From positions 27,717 to 91,716 of the forward strand of contig NZ_JABANU010000008.1 in NCBI RefSeq assembly GCF_016238445.1: DNA of 64,000 nt, read 5' to 3'. The stretch comes from Staphylococcus canis. Lineage in GTDB: Bacteria; Bacillota; Bacilli; Staphylococcales; Staphylococcaceae. The position numbers and the translations under genes were made by a program. The notes beneath the pieces were generated by a model, which was given only the letters and a program-made list of their open reading frames with translations, was not told where the DNA came from and ran no database searches. The stretch's first letter is position 1; every line of letters begins with the position of its first letter. Shown piece by piece: positions 8,980 through 18,028 of this stretch.

Positions 8980-10152
8980 TTATTTCTCCCCTTTTAAATA
9001 ATCCAATACTACTGTACCAACAGCTTGTGCGGATGTGAGTAAGGACTTTTCACTAATATTAAATTTTGGATGATGATGTGGGTATGCTTTACCATCTTCT
9101 GGTGCAGCACCAACATAAATAAATGCGCTAGGTCGTTCTTTCGCATAGTACGCAAAGTCTTCAGATGGCGGTTGTGGTTCGCACTGTTCCACATCAAAAT
9201 TGGCCTGTTGTAATGTCTCTGCTACTTTATTTGTAAAGTCTGGATCATTATATAAAGCCGGATAATCATCTTGATAATCAAGTTCACACGTCACACCGTA
9301 CAATGCTTCGATACCGTGTGCAGTTGTTTTGAGTTCTTGTTCAATTTTAGCTTTAGTTTCATCTGTTAAGCCTCGTACGTCTCCTTCGATTTCAACACGA
9401 TCTTTAATCACATTGAATTGCCCCTTACCATCGAAGGAACCGATCGTAATAACCCCTGTTTCAAAAGGACTTAACCGTCTAGAAACAATCGTTTGTACTG
9501 CGGTCACAAATTGTGCACCGGCAACAATTGCGTCGTTTGCAGTATGTGGAGAAGATCCATGTCCTCCTTGCCCAATGACATTTAATTTAAAGTAAGCACG
9601 TCCGGTTTGAACAAAACCAGGACGATAGAACACTTTACCAGTTTCCATCGTACTCATCACATGTACACCTAACACGTGATCAGCACCGTCTAATACACCG
9701 TCTTGAATCATACCAATCGCTCCACCAGGCGGTACTTCTTCAGCAGGTTGATGGATTACGACGATTTTACCTTTTAATTGATCTTTTATTTCCGCTAACG
9801 ATTCTGCAAGTACTAACATATAAGCGGTGTGTGCATCATGACCACAAGCATGCATGACCCCTTTATTTTGAGAAGCATATGGAAGCCCTGTATCTTCCTC
9901 AATCGGCAATGCATCAAAATCAGCACGTATCGCAAGTGTTGGACCCGGATGACCAGAATCAATCGTTACTTTGATGCCTCGTTCTCCAACATTCGTTTCA
10001 ACAGATACATCTTTATCTTTGTAAAAGTCGGCGATGTATTGAGCTGTTTGTGTTTCATGAAAAGAAAGTTCAGGATGCTGATGTAAATAGCGCCTAATTT
10101 CAATCATTTTTGACTCTTTTTCCCGTAAAACATTCATAAGTTGTTTATGCAT
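8980..10152 (-). CDS. M20-family amidohydrolase (N-acyl-amino-acid/hippurate hydrolase type)
   Basis: This is a cytoplasmic metal-dependent amidohydrolase of the M20D (amidohydrolase/IAA-Leu-resistant) family, which removes acyl groups from amino acids. Metal-ligand motifs are visible: HACGHDAH near residue 100, catalytic Glu in PAEEVPPGG, and the late His in PHHHPKF. The dimerisation domain lies between. The start MHKQLMNV is preferred to MCKEM because the ribosome site AAGGAG is inside the longer form; this gives 390 residues. It is the first gene of a two-gene operon with the MFS transporter. Confidence 0.85.
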   Translation of the reverse strand: MHKQLMNVLREKESKMIEIRRYLHQHPELSFHETQTAQYIADFYKDKDVSVETNVGERGIKVTIDSGHPGPTLAIRADFDALPIEEDTGLPYASQNKGVMHACGHDAHTAYMLVLAESLAEIKDQLKGKIVVIHQPAEEVPPGGAIGMIQDGVLDGADHVLGVHVMSTMETGKVFYRPGFVQTGRAYFKLNVIGQGGHGSSPHTANDAIVAGAQFVTAVQTIVSRRLSPFETGVITIGSFDGKGQFNVIKDRVEIEGDVRGLTDETKAKIEQELKTTAHGIEALYGVTCELDYQDDYPALYNDPDFTNKVAETLQQANFDVEQCEPQPPSEDFAYYAKERPSAFIYVGAAPEDGKAYPHHHPKFNISEKSLLTSAQAVGTVVLDYLKGEK

Positions 10153-10420
10153 GACAATCATCTCCTTACACATATAGTATAGAATATTTTGAGAATTTGT
10201 GTATAAGAAGTATACTAATAATCAAATATGAAGCGATACGTTAAAAAAATAATGAAACTCAATCAAAAATATATGTAAAAATGCAAAAAATAAGTGGAGA
10301 AAGAAAGCATTTATATATCACTCGTTAAAAGTTATAAGTAGGTTTGGTTTTATAAAGTGAAATAAGGAGCTGTGGTATTTTAGAAGGAAGATTTTCAGTA
10401 GAACTTTCGCTAAGTGCAAG
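10153..10420. other. Intergenic stretch with a partial B-type repeat
   Basis: I see no gene. A degenerate B-repeat fragment lies at about 10385-10415 (GGAAGATTTTCAGTAGAAC), directly before the full A element. The rest is the 5' region of the amidohydrolase operon. Confidence 0.4.
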
Positions 10421-10558
10421 TGTTAAATGAACAAATGCGCTCGCACGCATTTGTAAGAACCACTAACGTCTGGAGGCTTAATATGGTTGATAACCTTTAG
10501 ATAAGAGACTCCATCCGAAGTGGTTCTTTAGAATTCATAGCGCTCTCTCAATGACCTT
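10421..10558. repeat. Dispersed repeat element A, copy 1
   Basis: It comprises a small hairpin (ACAAATGCG/CGCATTTGT) and then a long hairpin with arms AAGAACCACT (10455-10464) and AGTGGTTCTT (10519-10528). It ends with CGCTCTCTCAATGACCTT. The same element occurs at 34771, 45823 and 52541 in the same orientation. Confidence 0.85.
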
Positions 10559-10699
10559 GTGCCATATGTGGTGGGAGGCTATAGACGGCATTTCGGAAGT
10601 AGGATTCTCGACAGAATTACATAATACGCTAAAATTAAAAACCAATTTTTGCGCATTATTCCATTCTGCTTGAATCCTAAACACTTCCTCAATGACCTT
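10559..10699. repeat. Dispersed repeat unit B, single copy overlapping a stop codon
   Basis: This unit of about 140 bp starts after ATGACCTT and carries ATAGACGGCATTTCGGAAG, then an inverted repeat (GGATTCTCGACAGAA versus TTCTGCTTGAATCC), ending CACTTCCTCAATGACCTT. Its last 11 bases are the stop codon and final codons of the minus-strand MFS gene. Confidence 0.8.
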
Positions 10700-11873
10700 G
10701 TTTGAGATGTACGCCTTTTGGGATGAGTGTGGAGATGATGAAGGCGAGGATGGCGATGATTGTGAGTGTGCTGAACATGTAAAAGTAGTGTGTGAGTTTC
10801 TCGAGTTGTAGGGAGAGAATAGGTGCGATGGCTGTGCCTAGGAATAGGATGAATGTGTTGACTGAGATGTAAAAGCCTCTGTTTGAATCTGCGAGCATGC
10901 CAATTTTTGAGATAACGGAAGGGATCGCAATCGCTATACCTCCTACAAAAATAATACTTAATACGGTGATGATAATAATGTTAGATGTTAATGCCATGAA
11001 TGGTAATGTGATGATTTGTGCGACGATTGATGCTTGTAAAACACGTTTTACACTGAATTTATCACTTAAACGTCCTGCTAATAAGGCCATTAACATGCCA
11101 ATAATACCTAATAATTTCACTATAAAGTTCGTTGTAATATCGCCTTGAACGATTGACGATTCGATGTAGTCACTGAGTAACGTATACATACTAATAAAGT
11201 TTGTAAGTAATGTGAGTGAAACAAAAAAACAGCCGAGAATCGCTGTCTCTCTTTGAATGCCTTTAAAGTTGCCTAAAAAACGTGTAATTTTTACATTAGG
11301 ATCACGATGCGGGCTTTCAGGCACTTGTTTAAATATAATAGCAACAAGGATGACGTATAAAATACTTAATACAAGGTAAGTAACACGCCAACTGTAAAAT
11401 TCAGCTAAAATCTCACTTAAGTTTTGCCCGATAATCCCTGACAGCATAAAACTTGTACTGATGAAGCTAATTGCTGTAATTCGTTTTACAGGGGGATACA
11501 TTTCTGTCGTATATGCGAGTGAAACAGGTGAGAATGCCGCCGCAAAAATTCCCTGTAAAATACGTAGCACAATAAATAATGTAAAAGTTTGTACAAAAAA
11601 TAATAAACCAGAAATGATAAATAGACCTAATAATCCAATTAAGATGATTTTAATTCTACCAAATTTATCTGAAATCACGCCATATAGTAAACAACTGATA
11701 GAATAAGCAAGCGAAAACGCTACACCATTTAACGTTGCTGTAGATTCTGATATCCCAAAGTCTTTTGCGATAAAAGGTGCCATGGGAATGGCTGTATATA
11801 AACTACACATGACAACGATACCAGTAATGAAGAAAATCGTTGTTACACGATTATATTTGAATGTCTCTTCCAT
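10689..11873 (-). CDS. MFS transporter (YnfM/YybF-like), 12 segments
   Basis: This 394-residue major facilitator has about twelve transmembrane segments, with motif GVISDKFGRIK after segment 2 and RILQGIFAAAFSP in segment 4. It is most like the YnfM-type multidrug or metabolite exporters; the substrate is unknown. The start MEETFKY is chosen because GGAGGTG precedes it and would lie inside the longer frame. The last residues QGH and the TGA stop lie inside or at the edge of a dispersed B repeat, so the native C terminus may have been replaced. A perfect 17-bp palindrome lies just upstream of the ribosome site. Confidence 0.85.
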   Translation of the reverse strand: MEETFKYNRVTTIFFITGIVVMCSLYTAIPMAPFIAKDFGISESTATLNGVAFSLAYSISCLLYGVISDKFGRIKIILIGLLGLFIISGLLFFVQTFTLFIVLRILQGIFAAAFSPVSLAYTTEMYPPVKRITAISFISTSFMLSGIIGQNLSEILAEFYSWRVTYLVLSILYVILVAIIFKQVPESPHRDPNVKITRFLGNFKGIQRETAILGCFFVSLTLLTNFISMYTLLSDYIESSIVQGDITTNFIVKLLGIIGMLMALLAGRLSDKFSVKRVLQASIVAQIITLPFMALTSNIIIITVLSIIFVGGIAIAIPSVISKIGMLADSNRGFYISVNTFILFLGTAIAPILSLQLEKLTHYFYMFSTLTIIAILAFIISTLIPKGVHLKQGH

Positions 11874-11892
11874 AACGTGCACCTCCATAAAA

Positions 11893-11909
11893 CATACTAT
11901 AGTAGTATG
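11893..11909. promoter_or_regulatory. Perfect 17-bp palindrome, probable operator of the MFS gene
   Basis: CATACTATAGTAGTATG has 7-bp arms with a 3-bp centre. It sits about 20 bp before the MFS start codon, where a repressor would block transcription. No regulator gene is adjacent. Confidence 0.5.
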
Positions 11910-12087
11910 ACATATTTTATTATTTATCTAAATGAATTTGCTTAAAATTTTATATTATATATATTTGATTATTAAGAATTGAAACACAATTAGCACAACG
12001 GTGTGAAAGCAGGTAGAAGACATTATTTATATAAATGGTTAAATAATTATTGATTTTGATTATTTCATTTATTATTTTTTTGAAATG

Positions 12088-12112
12088 GTTATGATTAAGA
12101 GTGCTCGGGTAT
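12088..12112 (+). promoter_or_regulatory. Possible sigma-B promoter
   Basis: GGGTAT (12107-12112) is a perfect sigma-B -10 box; GTTATG lies 13 bases upstream and only half matches GTTTAA. It precedes the NAD(P)-binding gene by about 95 bp. The rest of 11910-12206 shows no convincing gene. Confidence 0.35.
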
Positions 12113-12206
12113 ACTAAATGCAAGGGTTGAGCACGTGAGTTATAAACTGAAATAAATTTGAGAGATGAATGCCGAGTGGAATCCATCTTTTATGGAGGCG
12201 ACATTG

Positions 12207-13709
12207 ATGCAAAAGGTATTGTTAACCGGGGCTTCTGGATATATCGGAAGTCACTTGATGCAGAAATTGAAAGATGACTATGAAATTATAGCGATTTCGA
12301 GAAATATTGAAAATAAACAAAATGAAGAGCATGTAACATGGAAATCTGCGGATCTTTTTGATTTGAGTGAGATTACAGAAGTGATGGAAGACGTGGATAC
12401 TGCGATATATCTTGTACACTCAATGATGCCTTCAGCGAAATTAACGCAAGCTAATTTTGAAGATATGGATGCGATTTTGGCGGATAATTTTGCACGCGCA
12501 GCTCAAACAAATCATGTTAAACATATTGTCTTTTTAAGTGGTCTGATTCCAGAAACGGATACGTTATCTCCGCATTTAAGAAGCCGTTTAGAGTGTGAAT
12601 CAATTTTAGGATCGTACGGTGTACCTGTAAGTACGTTACGTGCGGGATTAATTATTGGCGCAAAAGGAAGTTCTTATCCAATTTTGAAGCGACTCGTGGA
12701 ACGTTTGCCGATACTTGCTTTGCCAAAATGGGCTTACAATAAAACGTTACCTGTCTCGATTAAAGATGTTATTCATGGATTATATCAAGTTGTAGCACGT
12801 CAACCTGAGGATAATGAATCGATTGATATCGGTGGGCCAAGACATATGACGTATAAAGCGTTATTTGACGAGACAGCTGAAGTACTCAATAAACGCCTTC
12901 CATCAATAGATGTACCAGTCATTCCGATTTGGTTAAGTAAGTTTTGGGTGAAACTCATATCAGGAGTACCTAAAGAAATGGTTTATCCGTTAATGGACAG
13001 TCTTATTCATGATATGGTACGTCGTGAATCTAAAATAGTCGATGGGATTTCAGTTGGTGAAGTGAGTTTTAAAGAGAGCGTACGTGTCGCACTTGAAGAG
13101 GAAGAAGCACATACGTCTCGTAAGCAATCGAAAAAACAATCGAAACGTGAAATTAAAGATGTCCGAGCTATTTCTCGAGTAGCGTTACCTCAAGATATGA
13201 CGATGCATGATTTAGCTGAAATATATGCTAGATTTTTAAATACAATAACGTTAAATGTCGTTAATAGTCAATTTGATGAAGATAATTTCATCATTGCCGT
13301 TCCATTTTTGAATAAAGACTTATTACGCCTTCAAAAAGATCGTCGACTATCAGATCGTGAGCGTATTTTATATCGTATTGTTGGTGGAGATTTTGCATGT
13401 GATTCCAATGGTGGCAACGCAAGACTTGAATTCAGACGCTTACCTAATAGCGATGAATGTATTATCGCACTTCAAGAGTATGAACCTACATTACCATGGT
13501 GGTTATATAAATTAACACAAGCCAAAGTGCACAAAAGTGTGATGAATTTATTTAAATATAAAATTGAACACATGCATCAATCGAAAGGAGGGGATTCCAT
13601 GAGAAAAATCATCGTACCTATTATCATCATTAGTGGTGTGATTTACCGTTTATATAACAGAAAAAAGGAAATCGCACGTGAAAACAACATGTCTAGCGCA
13701 GAATTATAA
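12207..13709 (+). CDS. NAD(P)-binding Rossmann protein of the atypical SDR/NmrA type
   Basis: The N-terminal 300 residues form an atypical short-chain dehydrogenase fold with the dinucleotide motif GASGYIGSH at residues 7-15 and YLVHSMM in the region following strand 4. A basic linker (RKQSKKQSKR) leads to a C-terminal domain of about 180 residues with LEFRRLPN and LPWWLYKLTQAKVH. I cannot name a reaction; such proteins are annotated as NAD-dependent epimerases or hydroxylases. A single hydrophobic segment (IIVPIIIISGVIYRLY) near the end suggests membrane attachment. The start MQKVLLTG follows GGAGGCGACATTG, not the upstream in-frame ATG. Length is 500 residues. Confidence 0.75.
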   Translation: MQKVLLTGASGYIGSHLMQKLKDDYEIIAISRNIENKQNEEHVTWKSADLFDLSEITEVMEDVDTAIYLVHSMMPSAKLTQANFEDMDAILADNFARAAQTNHVKHIVFLSGLIPETDTLSPHLRSRLECESILGSYGVPVSTLRAGLIIGAKGSSYPILKRLVERLPILALPKWAYNKTLPVSIKDVIHGLYQVVARQPEDNESIDIGGPRHMTYKALFDETAEVLNKRLPSIDVPVIPIWLSKFWVKLISGVPKEMVYPLMDSLIHDMVRRESKIVDGISVGEVSFKESVRVALEEEEAHTSRKQSKKQSKREIKDVRAISRVALPQDMTMHDLAEIYARFLNTITLNVVNSQFDEDNFIIAVPFLNKDLLRLQKDRRLSDRERILYRIVGGDFACDSNGGNARLEFRRLPNSDECIIALQEYEPTLPWWLYKLTQAKVHKSVMNLFKYKIEHMHQSKGGDSMRKIIVPIIIISGVIYRLYNRKKEIARENNMSSAEL

Positions 13710-13729
13710 TCATCCAGAACGATAATAAA

Positions 13730-13757
13730 AAGGCGACGATCTTTCGTCGTCTTATTT
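13730..13757 (+). terminator. Weak terminator after the NAD(P)-binding gene
   Basis: GACGA and TCGTC pair around TCTT and are followed by TTATTTT. Confidence 0.45.
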
Positions 13758-13777
13758 TAATATAAAGGAGGAAAAGT

Positions 13778-14269
13778 ATGTCATTACGAACAAAACTCAC
13801 TCAAACTGTGCGCACCCTTACCCCATTAATTGGCGGGCAACTCATTGGTAAATTCGCCGTACAAAACGCACGCGAGGATTATCAAAAGAACGTGAAACCA
13901 CCATTATCACCACCAGGGTATGTCTTTCCAATTGTTTGGACATTACTTTATACAGGCATGGGTGTGGCGTACATGTTAGTCAGAAGGCAGTCTCAACGTC
14001 GCTCTATTAAAATATGGCACTATAGTCATCTTACGTTAAACTATGCATGGACTATTTTATATTTTAGATTGAAACTACGCTTTAGCGCACTCATTGAAAG
14101 CATTGCTTTACTCGGAACAGTGGTTGCTACAACCGTTTCATTCTTCAAAGTGCACAAACTTGCTGGGATATTATTAATACCTTATGCATTGTGGTGTGCT
14201 TTTGCGACATACTTAACAGCAGGAAACTGGTATCTTAATAAAGATAATCCAAAGTTCTCAGAAGATTAA
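13778..14269 (+). CDS. TspO/MBR-family membrane protein
   Basis: This five-segment integral membrane protein of the tryptophan-rich sensory protein/peripheral benzodiazepine receptor family is thought to bind porphyrins and related ligands. The hallmark PPLSPPGYVFPIVWTLLY lies at about residues 47-64, followed by hydrophobic segments to residue 155. Length 163 is normal. The ribosome site AAAGGAGG is strong. Its position after the NAD(P)-binding gene, beyond only a weak terminator, allows read-through from that gene. Confidence 0.85.
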   Translation: MSLRTKLTQTVRTLTPLIGGQLIGKFAVQNAREDYQKNVKPPLSPPGYVFPIVWTLLYTGMGVAYMLVRRQSQRRSIKIWHYSHLTLNYAWTILYFRLKLRFSALIESIALLGTVVATTVSFFKVHKLAGILLIPYALWCAFATYLTAGNWYLNKDNPKFSED

Positions 14270-14358
14270 ATTTAAGACTACCGGTAGGCTAAATATATAG
14301 TAAATTAGAAAGTATAGCATAACAGTAATCCAGGAAGATAATTATTGATAATATATAA

Positions 14359-14397
14359 GTAAAAAAAGATTCCGAATGGCTCGGGATCTTTTTTACT
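14359..14397. terminator. Bidirectional terminator
   Basis: GTAAAAAAAGATTCCGA and TCGGGATCTTTTTTAC form a near-perfect hairpin with loop ATGGC, giving T runs on both strands. Confidence 0.8.
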
Positions 14398-14414
14398 TAA
14401 CAACCATAAAATGA

Positions 14415-14492
14415 TTACTTGTTTTTGTTAAAATACATTATCGTAATTACAATAGAATATATAAAAAGAAATAGCATTAAAAATGTTACCAT
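14415..14492 (-). CDS. Possible 25-residue hydrophobic peptide
   Basis: ATG at 14492 is preceded by AAGGTGATTGC, a good ribosome site. The 25 residues run MVTFLMLFLFIYSIV and end in a basic tail NKNK, one transmembrane helix. This is the form of small membrane peptides and of type I toxins, but no antitoxin RNA is recognisable. Function unknown. Confidence 0.35.
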   Translation of the reverse strand: MVTFLMLFLFIYSIVITIMYFNKNK

Positions 14493-14557
14493 GCAATCAC
14501 CTTGCTTTCTTAAATGATTTTTAATTTAACTTTATTAAAGTTTAAGGAGTTTTAAAA

Positions 14558-14728
14558 ATGAAAAATGCTTCGATTTTGTCAGGGGTAATTGTCTTGTTAT
14601 TAATAGTTTGTGGTATATTGTTGAATTTGACCAATATATCTAGTGATGCCAACATTATCTATTCAACAATAAGTATAATAATTATTATCTTATTATTTTT
14701 TATCATTCCCAAAAATAAGTCTAAATAA
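14558..14728 (+). CDS. Small two-helix membrane protein, 56 residues
   Basis: ATG 14558 follows TAAGGAG at good spacing. Residues 5-24 and 37-50 are strongly hydrophobic, separated by a short polar loop (NISSDAN), and the protein ends with the basic tail PKNKSK. I do not recognise the family. It lies alone between two terminator-bounded units. Confidence 0.55.
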   Translation: MKNASILSGVIVLLLIVCGILLNLTNISSDANIIYSTISIIIIILLFFIIPKNKSK

Positions 14729-14846
14729 TAGTCTAATGTCTTAATTTTTATAATGACGTTTTAGTTTTCTATCACTACAAAATAAATATTTAAATATCGA
14801 CTTAAATTAGGATACTCCAAATGTCTTTTCATAATATAGTTGTATT

Positions 14847-15062
14847 CTAATTTTTATTACTTGACCCTTTGATAACAAAGTAAAACGAGATCATTAATAA
14901 TGCGTAAAACAGTGAGGAGACCAGATTTATGTATATATCAAACTGCAAAGGTGACACTAAAGCGAGGAAAGCACTAAGCACAAAATATAAGATGAAAAAA
15001 CATACAAAAATAAAAAATCTTAAAATAACCCTCCCTTTCAAAGCTATCAATACAATTTTCAC
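14847..15062 (-). CDS. Hypothetical small membrane protein
   Basis: This 71-residue frame has two hydrophobic stretches (about residues 14-36 and 45-64) and a charged tail GSSNKN. The listed start is GTG with no clear ribosome site. A GGGAGGG lies inside the frame about ten codons later but without a normal start codon after it, so the true start is uncertain. Function unknown. Confidence 0.35.
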   Translation of the reverse strand: MKIVLIALKGRVILRFFIFVCFFILYFVLSAFLALVSPLQFDIYINLVSSLFYALLMISFYFVIKGSSNKN

Positions 15063-15146
15063 TTTACGTTACTGTATTCAAAATAACATTTGATATCTTA
15101 TCATTCAATAATAACCCTAATGCACCCTCGTCTATAGTGATGTAAA

Positions 15147-15188
15147 ATCCCCTCAATTCAATTTTTTCAAATCGTAATTAGAGGGGAT
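15147..15188 (-). terminator. Terminator of the dedA gene
   Basis: ATCCCCTC pairs with GAGGGGAT across an A/T-rich loop, just past the end of dedA on the minus strand. Confidence 0.6.
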
Positions 15189-15229
15189 ATCGTCAAAAAT
15201 ATATGTTTTTATTTATGTGAATTCAATTA

Positions 15230-15844
15230 TTACTTCACGCGTTGTCTGTTTTTAAAGAATATTCGATAGGCGATGTAAAGTGCGGCAATAATGATGACCA
15301 CATACATCACGTAAGCGTACGTGTGTAAGCCTGCCATCAGTGCGTCGAAACTGTCACTTAATAAACGTCCTAATAAGATTAACCCGAAGTTCCAAATTGT
15401 TGTACCGAGCATCGATAAGATTAAAAATTGAAAGACGTTCATTTTATTGATACCAGCTGGAATAGTGATGAGGACACGAAGGACTGGGATAAAGCGACAC
15501 AGTAATACTGCCCATGCGCCATAACGTTTGAACCAGTCGTTGGCACGTTTGACGTCTTTACTTTTGATTTTCATCCATTTCCCGCGATGATCGATGAATC
15601 GATAAATACTTTCTTCATTAATCAGACGACATAAATAATATAAAATTGAAAGTCCAATTAACGATGCGATTGTTGAAATAATAAATAACATTGGTATTGA
15701 TAAATGTGATTTGACGGACATTAAACCGGCGAAGGTTAAAATGATTTCAGATGGGACAACAGGTAAGACGTTTTCTAATAAAATAAGTATGAAAATCGCT
15801 AAGTAGCCCCACTGACTAATAAAATGTGTAATCAGTTGTTCCAT
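15230..15844 (-). CDS. DedA-family membrane protein
   Basis: This polytopic membrane protein of the DedA/VTT family has members that flip undecaprenyl phosphate or phosphatidyl lipids. The family signature appears as LENVLPVVPSEIIL at about residues 22-35, and the conserved basic motif as FIPVLRVLITIPAGINKM near residue 120. Length 204 is typical. It is a single gene with its own terminator. Which lipid it handles cannot be told from sequence. Confidence 0.88.
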   Translation of the reverse strand: MEQLITHFISQWGYLAIFILILLENVLPVVPSEIILTFAGLMSVKSHLSIPMLFIISTIASLIGLSILYYLCRLINEESIYRFIDHRGKWMKIKSKDVKRANDWFKRYGAWAVLLCRFIPVLRVLITIPAGINKMNVFQFLILSMLGTTIWNFGLILLGRLLSDSFDALMAGLHTYAYVMYVVIIIAALYIAYRIFFKNRQRVK

Positions 15845-16002
15845 AAAGCGTTTAAGCTCCTTTATGTCAAAATGGTAAGTTGATTCGAGATGTCGTAAGT
15901 GTAGTTTACCACGTTATGTTGAAAAATATCATAATAATCCCTCACAATATCCCTATTTATGAATAGAGGTGGTATGATGAGAGTGTTAAGGGGGAAGAAA
16001 CA

Positions 16003-16992
16003 GTGAAGAAAGTATCGATTAAAGACGTTGCGAAAGAAGCGGGAGTTTCACTGACAACGGTATCTCTAATTTTAAATCAACGTCCTAAAAAGTTTCCACA
16101 AACGACGGTGGATCGTGTGTTAGCAGCAAGGGATAAGCTTGGGTATATTCCAAATCAAAATGCGCAACAGTTACGTAAAGCGCATATTCGATTGATTGGG
16201 GTCATTATTCCGAGTTTAACAAATCCTTTTTTCTCTTCAGTTATTCAAAGTATGGAAGACCATAAGCCTGACCATGTGGATTTGTTCTTTTTAAGTACAT
16301 CTGAAGCGCAGATTGAGGAGAATATCAAACATTTAGTTGAAAGAGGAATGGATGGCTTAATTATTGCACGATTTATTCATCATCCGGTAGATATAGATGC
16401 GTATCTGAAAAAACATCATGTGCCATATATTGTATTAGATCAAAGTGAAGACCATGATTTTACGGACGTGATTCGTACAAATGAATGGGAAGGTGGGCGA
16501 CTTGCGGCGGAACATCTTGTGAAACTGAACCATAAACAGCTTGCGATTGTGCATCCTGAGTTGTTGATGGCTAATATGCATGAACGTGTGAAAGGTTTTG
16601 AGGCGTATTGTGAAATACATGGACAAGCGATGCCTTTAAAAATTGCGACGACATTATCAATGGACGGTGGTAAAGCGATTGTCCCCAAACTGATTGAAAG
16701 TGGTGTCACCGCGGCTTTTGCGATTAATGATGAGATGGCGATTGGGATTATGAGAGGATTAGCAGAACAAGGATTGCGTGTTCCTGAAGATTTTTCAGTT
16801 ATTGGCTATGATGATATTGCGATTTCTCAATTTTTGACACCGGCATTAACAACGGTTGCACAACCTATGAGTCGTATCGGCGCAACTGCAATTCAATTGA
16901 TGTTGAAAAAAATCAAATCACCTGAAGCGGAATTAGAAAAAGTAGCGCTAGAAAATCAATTAATTGTTCGAGAAACCACACAACGCATTTAG
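16003..16992 (+). CDS. rbsR: LacI-family ribose repressor RbsR
   Basis: This is a transcription repressor with a LacI-type helix-turn-helix at residues 3-25 (VSIKDVAKEAGVSLTTVSLIL) and a periplasmic-binding-protein-like effector domain (residues 60-329). It starts at GTG after AAGGGGG. It lies directly upstream of rbsU-D-K in the same direction, the usual staphylococcal arrangement. A LacI/cre-like operator lies between it and rbsU. Effector is probably ribose or a ribose phosphate by context. Confidence 0.88.
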   Translation: MKKVSIKDVAKEAGVSLTTVSLILNQRPKKFPQTTVDRVLAARDKLGYIPNQNAQQLRKAHIRLIGVIIPSLTNPFFSSVIQSMEDHKPDHVDLFFLSTSEAQIEENIKHLVERGMDGLIIARFIHHPVDIDAYLKKHHVPYIVLDQSEDHDFTDVIRTNEWEGGRLAAEHLVKLNHKQLAIVHPELLMANMHERVKGFEAYCEIHGQAMPLKIATTLSMDGGKAIVPKLIESGVTAAFAINDEMAIGIMRGLAEQGLRVPEDFSVIGYDDIAISQFLTPALTTVAQPMSRIGATAIQLMLKKIKSPEAELEKVALENQLIVRETTQRI

Positions 16993-17038
16993 AAACAGTG
17001 TATAAAATGCTGAGATTATAGAATTTATGAAAATATTG

Positions 17039-17052
17039 TGAAAGCGTATACA
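17039..17052. promoter_or_regulatory. LacI/CcpA-type operator before rbsU
   Basis: TGAAAGCGTATACA matches the cre consensus TGWNANCGNTNWCA with one mismatch. It may be bound by RbsR, by CcpA, or by both. Confidence 0.55.
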
Positions 17053-17134
17053 GATGAAGGTAAACGTGCTAATATTAAATTTAGTAAAAGGTTTTACCAA
17101 AATTAAAATAGAGACTCTAAAATGAGGTGTTTAT

Positions 17135-18016
17135 ATGAATGTAGTAGCACTCCTTGTCGGTTTAGGACCACTGTTAGGTTGGGGATTATTCCCAACAGTC
17201 GCGTCTAAATTCGGCGGTAAACCCGTACATCAAATTATCGGGACAACGTTAGGTACATTGATTTTCGCTTTTGCTTTCGCGACAATGACGGCTCAACATT
17301 TTCCAACAGGGATGAATTTAGTCTTTTCTTTATTATCCGGTGCAGGATGGTGTTTTGGACAAATTCTCACATTTAAGGCATTTACATATATTGGCTCATC
17401 TAAAGCCATGCCTGTTACAACGGCATTCCAATTATTAGGTGCGTCATTATGGGGCGTGTTTGCTTTAGGCAACTGGCCAGGTACTACAAATAAAATTATT
17501 GGATTTACTGCACTCTTAGTGATTTTAGTCGGTGCATGGATGACGGTATGGCGTGAAGATAAATTAAGTCAAGACCGTGATAAGTTGAAAAAGGCTGTTG
17601 TGATTTTATTAATCGGTGAAATTGGATATTGGTTATATTCAGCTGCCCCTCAAGCGACAGATATTGGTGGGAAAGCGGCATTTTTACCTCAAGCTATCGG
17701 TATGGTGATTGTAGCGGTGATTTACGGTTGCTTATTTATTAAGAAAGACAATCCATTTACTGCTAAAGTGACGTGGCTTCAAATTATTTCAGGTTTCTTT
17801 TTCGCTTTTGCGGCATTAACGTATTTAATTTCAGCACAACCGGATATGAACGGACTTGCGACAGGGTTTGTATTATCACAAACTTCAGTTGTCCTTGCGA
17901 CGTTAACGGGCATTTACTTTTTAAATCAACGTAAAACATCAAAAGAAATGTTCGTAACAATTATTGGATTAATCTTAATTCTTGTTGCCGCAACGGTAAC
18001 GGTATTTATACGTTAA
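17135..18016 (+). CDS. rbsU: Ribose uptake permease RbsU (GRP family)
   Basis: This ten-segment permease of the glucose/ribose porter (GRP, DMT superfamily) imports ribose. The family pattern LLVGLGPLLGWGLFPTVASKFGG opens the protein, and paired repeats of five segments follow. Length 293 is usual. The ribosome site is ATGAGGTG. rbsD follows after 12 bases. In staphylococci this single permease replaces the RbsABC transporter of other Firmicutes. Confidence 0.9.
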   Translation: MNVVALLVGLGPLLGWGLFPTVASKFGGKPVHQIIGTTLGTLIFAFAFATMTAQHFPTGMNLVFSLLSGAGWCFGQILTFKAFTYIGSSKAMPVTTAFQLLGASLWGVFALGNWPGTTNKIIGFTALLVILVGAWMTVWREDKLSQDRDKLKKAVVILLIGEIGYWLYSAAPQATDIGGKAAFLPQAIGMVIVAVIYGCLFIKKDNPFTAKVTWLQIISGFFFAFAALTYLISAQPDMNGLATGFVLSQTSVVLATLTGIYFLNQRKTSKEMFVTIIGLILILVAATVTVFIR

Positions 18017-18028
18017 GGAGGAATAATC

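Noticed and set aside
11950..12186. 78-codon minus-strand frame upstream of the NAD(P)-binding gene
   Set aside because: It covers the promoter region, has no ribosome site and its composition is not protein-like.
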